64,000 nucleotides of DNA from Sulfurospirillum cavolei (lineage in GTDB: Bacteria; Campylobacterota; Campylobacteria; Campylobacterales; Sulfurospirillaceae), in the NCBI RefSeq assembly GCF_000813325.1, contig NZ_BBQE01000012.1, one strand, 5' to 3'. The translations under genes were made by a program, and so were the position numbers. This document shows, in pieces, positions 58,120 to 64,000 of this stretch (positions within the stretch are counted from its first letter, which is position 1; the number at the start of each line of letters is the position of its first letter). The notes beneath the pieces were generated by a model, which had not been told where the DNA came from, did not search any database, and saw nothing but the letters and a program-made list of their open reading frames with translations.

Positions 58120-59117
58120 TGATTTATTCGATCATCACCCCTGCCGACAATGCCGACTTTTTCGCACAGTTTAAAACCTTCGTTGTGAGTGTAGGCTGGA
58201 CGATAGACGCGCAAAGCGACAGCGAGCTTTATATCCATAATGGTTCGGGAAAATATTTAGGGTTTAGGCTTGGGACAATTGTTTTTAATCAATATTATAC
58301 GGGAGTATTTTTTACATGTGCGATCAATAACTCTTTCGATAGTACGAAAGACTGGTTTAATCAACCCGGATCTTCGATAAACAATTTAGACCCAAACTAT
58401 TTACCGGTTTACAACACTACCGTCTGCACAAAATATCTTTCGTGTATTTATCTTGCAAACGATATTACAAAAGCTATTTTTGTTGCAGACGCACAAAATA
58501 TTATTGTAAATATCAAACGTGGAAGTTATAGGCACGATACGATTATCGTCACATCAATTTCAAAAAAAGCTTATTCTTTTGCCGATGGCGATATTATCAA
58601 TAGCACACAAATTTTAAGAGCATACAGCAACGGATGGGTGGTTGATTTTAATCAAACAATAAATATTTTTCCTTTTAACGCAGCGGTTAAGAATGTAAAC
58701 ACTGCCGTTGGTGGGGTAAGTTTAAAAAAGGATGGAAAATATACGACATCTTCAGGGTTAGAGACAAACCAGCTTTTTTTAACTAATACAATGGATGGGT
58801 CATCCGTAGACTCATTGCGAAATTTAATCCCTTTTAAATATTATCCGGAAGGCATGTACAATCTTGACAGTTCTATGTATACAGGGCTAATCCCGCTCGT
58901 CGTGCCCGAATTTTTTCTTTTTAAAGACAATTCTATTGTTTACCTTGGCTCCGTTGAAAAAATAAAAATCGTTAATAGGGCAAATTTGGTTCCGGAACAA
59001 ATCTTAGAATACGGAAGCAAAAAATATATTATCTTAGACTTCCTCAGGGGGAATCTTAATTACCCTAATGTCGATCTGTATTTCGCAAAATCTTATTTGG
59101 CAATAGAAGTATTATAA
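58119..59117 (+). CDS. Distal tail protein paralogue, AT-rich
   Basis: A 332-residue protein with the same N-terminal unit as the gene before but a different body (KYLGFRLGTIVFNQYYTGVF, YILDFLRGNLNYPNVDLYF). Its DNA is visibly richer in A+T than the neighbours on both sides, and it has many Asn and Ile codons, which suggests exchange of a receptor-facing module. Single-base overlaps with both neighbours. Confidence 0.6.
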   Translation: MIYSIITPADNADFFAQFKTFVVSVGWTIDAQSDSELYIHNGSGKYLGFRLGTIVFNQYYTGVFFTCAINNSFDSTKDWFNQPGSSINNLDPNYLPVYNTTVCTKYLSCIYLANDITKAIFVADAQNIIVNIKRGSYRHDTIIVTSISKKAYSFADGDIINSTQILRAYSNGWVVDFNQTINIFPFNAAVKNVNTAVGGVSLKKDGKYTTSSGLETNQLFLTNTMDGSSVDSLRNLIPFKYYPEGMYNLDSSMYTGLIPLVVPEFFLFKDNSIVYLGSVEKIKIVNRANLVPEQILEYGSKKYIILDFLRGNLNYPNVDLYFAKSYLAIEVL

Positions 59118-60121
59118 TGTTAAATCCTACATCCGTAATCGCTCCCTCTTCGCAAAAAATGCGCTACCTAACAGGCGTAGCGCAACCTAGTACCAACCTT
59201 GTAGCCGATGTTATAAGTACATCAGCATCCCCTTTTATTCCTGCCGTAACAACGACAACGGCAAACCTCCCAAAAACAGAGATGAACCAACTTTTTGATG
59301 GAAGTATATGGGTTATACCATATACCCATAATTATGATTTTAGTGTTATAGCAACGCCGCTTTATTACAGTTTTAATATCTATAACAGTTCAAAAAACTC
59401 CGTTATGCTAAACAGCGTGACAGCGACCAATGCAAGCGGAACCGATATTACCGGCATAGACGTTCCTTACGAGTTCAAAGCGAACGAGGAAAAGACGATC
59501 ACGATTCGAGCGACGATCGATGGCGATAGGATACTTGATGGTTACTACACGTTTTTCTTTGATACCCAGACGATCATCTTTAAGATCAGCGGCACTCGCG
59601 CGGTCGTTTTAACGATTTTGCCTTCTGCAAATTACGCTGAAAGCGAGACTTATCAAACCGATATTTTTAGCGCACAAGACGGTACCGAACTACGAAATGC
59701 TATCGTTTCAACTGCCCGCCGAAGCGTAGAATACGACGTTATACCCTCTTCAAACCAAAAAATCGAAACGATTGAAGAGATCCTTGCGTACGCGTTGCGT
59801 TTTTACTGTATGCAGCCGCTTTGGTTTTCCTATACTCAGGCCGCGACGGCACAAAACGCTTATACGATTTTATGCGATACCACGAGCAGGGATTTTAAAA
59901 TTGGCGATTACGCACTTATTCGCAAGAGCTTTGATGATTATGTTATGCAAAAAATTACCGCATTTAACGATACGAGCATTACATTTTTAGCGCAAGTAAG
60001 CGTTTCTCCCGGAGACGTTATCGTCCCGCTCATCGCCGTTACGCCGGATAGCTCAAACGCATTTAAATTTTACAACTCCGATACCGCCGCCTTTAGCCTT
60101 AAATTTAAGGAACTGTTATGA
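59117..60121 (+). CDS. Tail-tip hypothetical protein
   Basis: A 334-residue beta-rich protein. Residues 70-170 look like an immunoglobulin-type fold (FNIYNSSKNSVMLNSVTATN, VPYEFKANEEKTITIRATID) and the C-terminal part like a tail-hub-associated domain. It overlaps the next gene by four bases. No family recognised. Confidence 0.55.
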   Translation: MLNPTSVIAPSSQKMRYLTGVAQPSTNLVADVISTSASPFIPAVTTTTANLPKTEMNQLFDGSIWVIPYTHNYDFSVIATPLYYSFNIYNSSKNSVMLNSVTATNASGTDITGIDVPYEFKANEEKTITIRATIDGDRILDGYYTFFFDTQTIIFKISGTRAVVLTILPSANYAESETYQTDIFSAQDGTELRNAIVSTARRSVEYDVIPSSNQKIETIEEILAYALRFYCMQPLWFSYTQAATAQNAYTILCDTTSRDFKIGDYALIRKSFDDYVMQKITAFNDTSITFLAQVSVSPGDVIVPLIAVTPDSSNAFKFYNSDTAAFSLKFKELL

Positions 60122-60705
60122 CGTATAAAGGCCACGAAATTTTTCCGTACATCCCGCTTGTCGACGATCAGAACAATATTATTTCAAATCCTTACGTGCT
60201 TGTCGGCAAAGAAGCGAAAAAGCAAACAAAAACGATACTTCAACCGACAAATAGGCAATTTGCATGGACATTTAGCGCAAAAACGCTTGCCGAAGCAAAA
60301 GCGATGCGCGCATGGTTTCGAAGCAAATACGGCAGACTGACGCCTTTTTGGCTTCGTAGTTACAAAAACGATGTAACACTAACGCAACAAAGTGCAACCG
60401 GATCGATGCTTCTTTACGCAAAAAAAACGCAACGCAATTTTGGACTATACGGACAAAAAAGGCATCTTCTTATTCCGGATTTATCCTTCGCTGCAAAAAT
60501 AACAAGTGTTGTATTTGCCGATGCAACTGTTAATTCGGACGAAGTATTAACGCTAGACACGGCGTTAAGCAATACCGTTTTTACGCAACGCATCGAATAT
60601 TTATACTTAGTGCGTTTTAACTCCGATGAATTCGTACTCGAAAAAGACGGCGTGCGATTTAAAACAACGTTTAACTTTATCGAGTTGCAAGGAGAAACCC
60701 CATGA
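60118..60705 (+). CDS. Tail-tip protein (DUF2460/gp12-like)
   Basis: A 195-residue protein. FAWTFSAKTLAEAKAMRAWF and SKYGRLTPFWLRSYKNDVTL near 50-85 resemble the N-terminal part of distal tail proteins next to DUF2163 in gene transfer agents. ATGA overlaps with both neighbours. Confidence 0.6.
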   Translation: MTYKGHEIFPYIPLVDDQNNIISNPYVLVGKEAKKQTKTILQPTNRQFAWTFSAKTLAEAKAMRAWFRSKYGRLTPFWLRSYKNDVTLTQQSATGSMLLYAKKTQRNFGLYGQKRHLLIPDLSFAAKITSVVFADATVNSDEVLTLDTALSNTVFTQRIEYLYLVRFNSDEFVLEKDGVRFKTTFNFIELQGETP

Positions 60706-61448
60706 AAGAGCTTTACATTTTTACCATCGGCGACGAGACGTTTCGCTACAGCTCTGCGGAAAGTGATGTTGCCTACGGCGGAAACACATACAGTGCAGAA
60801 CCGATCGTACGAAACGAGATAAGCCGAGAGTTCTCTAGCGAGAGCGCATCTATTACGCTCCCTTATGATTTAGAGCCTGCGCCTCGTTACCGTGTGCTGA
60901 ACCCCTCCACGACGGTATGGGTTACGATTTTGAAAGACACCGGTGCCGTTCTTTTCTACGGGCGCGTTGGGGGATGTAGCTTCGATATGCAAAAAGCGAC
61001 GGCGACTTTAAAACTAGTCTCTTTGCAAGGAATGCTAAAAACGAAAATCCCCTCTCGCTGCTACTCAAGCGGGTGTGGGTTTGAACTTTTTGATGCCGGG
61101 TGCGGTCTTGCAAAAGAAAACTTTCGCAAGGCACTTTTGCCGACAACGGCGACCGTAAGCGAAGACGGGCTAAGCGTAACCTCAGACGCGCTTGCGGAAA
61201 AAGACAACGGCTATTTTGCCGGAGGATACGTGCAAAGCGGCTACGAAGCAAGTTACATAATATCGCATACGGGGGCTACCGTAACGCTTCTTTTTCCCTT
61301 GCAAACGTATAACGGATCTTTAACGCTATATGTGTATGCAGGGTGTGACAAACTTTTATCGACATGCAAAGAGAAGTTTAATAACGAAAGGAATTTTGGG
61401 GGTTTTCCCTTTGTTCCGACGACAAATCCAACAACGGAGGGCTTTTAA
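60702..61448 (+). CDS. DUF2163/BR0599-type tail-tip protein
   Basis: A 248-residue protein. TFRYSSAESDVAYGGNTYSA near the start, RCYSSGCGFELFDAGCGL near 125, and the end GCDKLLSTCKEKFNNERNFG and GFPFVP are diagnostic for the BR0599 domain. In gene transfer agents and siphoviruses it bridges tail tip and hub. The Cys pairs may hold a metal or disulfides. Confidence 0.85.
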   Translation: MKELYIFTIGDETFRYSSAESDVAYGGNTYSAEPIVRNEISREFSSESASITLPYDLEPAPRYRVLNPSTTVWVTILKDTGAVLFYGRVGGCSFDMQKATATLKLVSLQGMLKTKIPSRCYSSGCGFELFDAGCGLAKENFRKALLPTTATVSEDGLSVTSDALAEKDNGYFAGGYVQSGYEASYIISHTGATVTLLFPLQTYNGSLTLYVYAGCDKLLSTCKEKFNNERNFGGFPFVPTTNPTTEGF

Positions 61449-61449
61449 A

Positions 61450-61674
61450 ATGTGGATGTTAGGAATTACGATTGCGCTTTTGGCGGCTACTTATATTTTT
61501 ATGCCGACCCCAAGTTCTTCAAGCAACGTAAGCGTTAACGACCTCGATGATTTTACATTCCCGACAAACTCGAATACAACGCCTGTACCGGAAGTTTTCG
61601 GAACGGTAAAAATAGGCGGAAATATCCTATGGTATGGCGATCTTTCTACAACCCCTATAAAAAAGAGTAGCTAG
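61450..61674 (+). CDS. Small N-terminal hub-like protein
   Basis: A 74-residue protein with one hydrophobic helix (MWMLGITIALLAATYIFMP) followed by VPEVFGTVKIGGNILWYGDL, which is the pattern seen at the start of siphovirus hub proteins. The next gene starts one base after its stop and codes the hub body. So the hub seems split in two genes. GGAGG precedes the ATG. Confidence 0.6.
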   Translation: MWMLGITIALLAATYIFMPTPSSSSNVSVNDLDDFTFPTNSNTTPVPEVFGTVKIGGNILWYGDLSTTPIKKSS

Positions 61675-61675
61675 T

Positions 61676-63706
61676 ATGGGCGGCAAATCCAAGAAAACCT
61701 ATACCGTAGGCTATGCTTACTTCTTAGGTCTCGTGTATGGCTTTTGTTCCAAGATCGACGAATTTATAAGTTTTTGGAAAGACGGAGAGCTTGTTTCTAC
61801 GGTAAATCTTACCGGTGCGGGAAGTTTTAGCGCACGCACCGGAGATAATTCGGATATTTCTGGGAGCGGCTACAGCGATAGCACGATACGTGTCTATTTT
61901 GGAGATCAAACCGAACCCGATAGTTACCTAGCGGCTCAAACGGGTTCTCAAATTGCCTATAAAAATGTCGCCTATATGGTTTTTAACGGTTTTATCGGGG
62001 ATAACGTTAGTGCCGCTCCTTCTTACGGAGCGGTCGTGCGCCGAACTAACCTTATCGACGGCTGGGCAAACCAAAACATCGGCGGAGATGCAAATCCTGC
62101 TGTAGTTTTGTACTATTTACTTACCAAGCTCGCAAAATATGAAGAATTTGTAATAGACGAAACAAATTTTAAAGCCTGCGCTCAAACCCTCTACGATGAA
62201 GGCTTTGGGCTAAGTTTCAAAATGAAAAGTGCAAAAGAGGCAAGCGATTGGTGCGAAGAGATCTTAAAAAGCATCGACGGCGTTTTGCAAGTCGACTACG
62301 CAAACTACAAAATAAAGTTAAAACTTTTAAGAGACGACTATACGTTAAGCGCATGTCCGGAGATAAACGAGAGTAATAGTGCCGATGTCATTTTTGAGCG
62401 CAAAAGTTGGGAAGATACCTACTCTAAAATTACCGTTACCTACGTCGATCGAGAAAATAGCTTTACCGAGTCTAGCGTAACGGGTATCAACACGGCAACG
62501 CGTCTTATCTTGGGCTACGAAAAATCCGAGAGTTTCGACTACCTCGGTATCTCTACGGCGGCGAATGCCAACATCGTTTTAAACCGCTTATTTAAAAAAC
62601 TCTCCTACCCGCTCGCAACGCTTAAATGTAACGTATCGATAGCAATGTTTTCTAGCCTTAACGTCGGCGATGTCGTACGTTTTTCAAATTCCGTCCTCGG
62701 CGTCGAAAATTTAGCAATTCGCATTACCTCGATTGCGGCGGATAAGGAAGATGAACAAAGCGTAGAAATAGAAGGAGCTGAAGATATTTTTGCGCTTGGC
62801 AACATGGTCATAACCTCAGAGCAACCATCGCAATGGGTCGCTCCCGATTACACGATCGGGGAGCTCCTCTATTATACGGTTAAAAACGCAAAGCCGGAGA
62901 TGAGCAGCGTTCGTGCCGTAATCCCAATTGCTGTTTACCCGAGCGGTTATGTGCAAACGATGTCGGTAAAAGATGGCACGACAGGCGCAGACGTAGAGAT
63001 AGAAAGCTGGGGCTATGCGACACTTAAAAATGCGTACCCAATTACGGATGTTGTTGACTTAAGCACAGGCTTTTACGTTACACCCATCGCCAACGTTTGG
63101 AATGCAAGCGGTACACGTGCAGGATGGCAACGCCTTAAATTTGTTGCCTATATCGAAGATGAGCAGATCTGCTATCAATATAGACAACTACAAGAAGATG
63201 GAAGCTACTACTGCGACCAGATCATACGAGGGCTTAATAACACGGCTATCGTAGAACACCCGATTGGAGCTAAAGTTTGGTTTGCGAGTGGCGATGCCAA
63301 CGACATCGAGAACCTGCCTATTATCTCTCCCACACCCACGGTTACATTCACGCCAAAGAACTTCAAAAGCGAAGGCACGACAAAAAGCCTCTCTTTTACG
63401 TATGACTACAGCATCGAAAAACCATACCCTCCGGCAAGTCTTCAAGCTTCACGAAGCGGTACGACGGTTACATTGACTTGGAGAGCATGTGTGCGTTTAG
63501 CAGGCGCCAATTACCGAAACGCAGACAACATCATAGCAGGACAAGATGAAGGATTGAGCGAGGGAGAGTGGCTTGTCTCATGGAGTGGGGGAAGCGCGAC
63601 GGTCAGTTCACCTACATTTAGTCGAGACGATGCAACGGTGTTGACATATACCGTCACAAGCGTTCTTAACGGATATTCATCCGCATCAAAAACAGTAACG
63701 ATATAA
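61676..63706 (+). CDS. Tail hub / host specificity protein (gpJ-like)
   Basis: A 676-residue protein. The first 380 residues match the phage tail hub (DEFISFWKDGELVSTVNLTG, GAVVRRTNLIDGWANQNIGG, DANPAVVLYYLLTKL). Residues 565-676 are a fibronectin-III-like domain (YPPASLQASRSGTTVTLTWR). It probably forms the central tip of the tail and helps host binding or membrane entry. The ribosome site (AAGAG) is weak, and translation may depend on the gene before. Confidence 0.8.
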   Translation: MGGKSKKTYTVGYAYFLGLVYGFCSKIDEFISFWKDGELVSTVNLTGAGSFSARTGDNSDISGSGYSDSTIRVYFGDQTEPDSYLAAQTGSQIAYKNVAYMVFNGFIGDNVSAAPSYGAVVRRTNLIDGWANQNIGGDANPAVVLYYLLTKLAKYEEFVIDETNFKACAQTLYDEGFGLSFKMKSAKEASDWCEEILKSIDGVLQVDYANYKIKLKLLRDDYTLSACPEINESNSADVIFERKSWEDTYSKITVTYVDRENSFTESSVTGINTATRLILGYEKSESFDYLGISTAANANIVLNRLFKKLSYPLATLKCNVSIAMFSSLNVGDVVRFSNSVLGVENLAIRITSIAADKEDEQSVEIEGAEDIFALGNMVITSEQPSQWVAPDYTIGELLYYTVKNAKPEMSSVRAVIPIAVYPSGYVQTMSVKDGTTGADVEIESWGYATLKNAYPITDVVDLSTGFYVTPIANVWNASGTRAGWQRLKFVAYIEDEQICYQYRQLQEDGSYYCDQIIRGLNNTAIVEHPIGAKVWFASGDANDIENLPIISPTPTVTFTPKNFKSEGTTKSLSFTYDYSIEKPYPPASLQASRSGTTVTLTWRACVRLAGANYRNADNIIAGQDEGLSEGEWLVSWSGGSATVSSPTFSRDDATVLTYTVTSVLNGYSSASKTVTI

Positions 63707-63716
63707 GGAGATACAT

Positions 63717-64000
63717 ATGAGTCTACTAAGCAATGGATTAGAACTTTTGGAACTAGGCGTTACAGCCTGGAGAGAGATCATAAATGCCAATTTTAGCAAG
63801 CTTTACACGAAAACAGAAACAGACGCATTGATCACGACGGTCAATGCATCCATCGACGCACTCAAAAACGTCGCAGCGAATGCACAAAGCAGCGCTTATA
63901 CAATGGCACTTTCAGATAGAGGCAAGAGTATCGATACAAGTGCTAATGTTACGATCCCTCTTAATAGCGCAGTCGCTTTTCCTATCGGTAGTGTCGTTAC
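63717..64000 (+). CDS. Tail fibre protein, N-terminal part (cut by window edge)
   Basis: The ATG follows AAGGAGATACAT. The 94 visible codons include NANFSKLYTKTETDALITTV, a common pattern at the start of tail fibres, then a helical stretch. The rest lies outside the window. Confidence 0.7.
   Translation, partial: MSLLSNGLELLELGVTAWREIINANFSKLYTKTETDALITTVNASIDALKNVAANAQSSAYTMALSDRGKSIDTSANVTIPLNSAVAFPIGSVV

Larger units (their letters stand above)
30861..64000 (+). mobile_element. Transposable (Mu-like) prophage with siphovirus-type tail, left part
   Basis: From about 30.86 kb all genes are phage-type: repressor, Ner-like protein, MuA/MuB, GemA, MuF-type head protein, terminase, portal, capsid and tail. 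The candidate left end has TG at 30861 followed by an inverted repeat (see next entry). The right end, target duplication and remaining tail-fibre genes lie outside the window. The exact left end is not proved. Confidence 0.85.

Noticed and set aside
61659..61665. A AAA AAG heptamer at the end of the small hub gene as a frameshift site to the main hub gene
   Set aside because: Slipping by -1 meets a TAG at once, and the main hub gene is in the +1 frame, so the heptamer cannot join them.
30861..64000. Contractile (Mu-type) tail
   Set aside because: No sheath, baseplate or gpI/gpJ-type genes were seen; the tail genes present fit a siphovirus, within the limit of the window.

Overview
The first 30.8 kb is ordinary chromosome of a Campylobacterota bacterium, most like Sulfurospirillum and its relatives. 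The signs are truD next to thiL, an HdrB-like gene pair of the methylmenaquinol:fumarate reductase type, a LUD/CCG lactate oxidation pair, nif regulatory genes, superoxide reductase and many chemotaxis and c-di-GMP proteins. The genus is inferred from gene content only. From about 30.86 kb to the window edge lies the left part of a large transposable (Mu-like) prophage; its right end is not in the window.

Host layout. 1-7 kb: a chemoreceptor cut by the window edge; an HD-GYP/degenerate-GGDEF gene broken by one in-frame TGA; an XRE regulator; a ZIP metal transporter; a TPP riboswitch driving thiD-cytX-thiM; a membrane GGDEF protein with a second divergent XRE regulator. 7-15.6 kb: a dCache-PAS-GGDEF-EAL protein, a CPA2 antiporter, RNase P RNA, a CZB-domain chemoreceptor, truD and thiL. 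15.8-18 kb: two proteins that look like the Fe-S (SdhB-like) and CCG (HdrB-like) subunits of a fumarate reductase but lack the cluster cysteines, then superoxide reductase. 18-23.2 kb: a minus-strand run of aldo/keto reductase, FAD flavoprotein, NifT, NifA and a SIR2-like protein. This NifA has no C-terminal helix-turn-helix. 23.4-30.8 kb: aminotransferase, SlyD-like isomerase, lactate oxidation LdhH/LutC, an MFS exporter, a NYN-LOTUS protein and an HD protein.

Prophage layout. 30.86-32.6 kb: candidate left end, two accessory genes and an XRE repressor on the minus strand, then a textbook early promoter with a dyad in its spacer. 32.6-42.5 kb: Ner-like protein, MuA-type DDE transposase, MuB-type ATPase and a string of small early/middle genes (HNH nuclease, DUF3164, RecA-like ATPase, GemA). 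42.5-44.5 kb: MuF-type head protein with an extra C-terminal domain, then tail-completion genes. 44.5-48.4 kb: an oppositely oriented block of endolysin, two membrane proteins, terminase and portal, the last two of P2/PBSX type. 48.5-64 kb: XkdF-like protease, capsid cement, major capsid, connectors, a spanin pair and holin, tail tube, a tail chaperone with a programmed -1 frameshift site, tape measure and a GTA-like tail-tip module. No sheath gene is seen, so the virion is probably a siphovirus: a Mu-type early region joined to P2-type packaging and a non-contractile tail.

The points I find most worth attention are: (1) an over-represented ACATGTAAG word in the host DNA, repeatedly placed at gene-end hairpins, like a DNA-uptake signal; (2) a duplicated 67-bp ACAACT element at two prophage control points, with a shared core at the left end; (3) the tail frameshift cassette; (4) NifA without a DNA-binding domain; (5) the cysteine-less SdhB/HdrB pair; (6) two twin modules of XRE regulator plus c-di-GMP gene; and (7) two genes broken by single nonsense codons.
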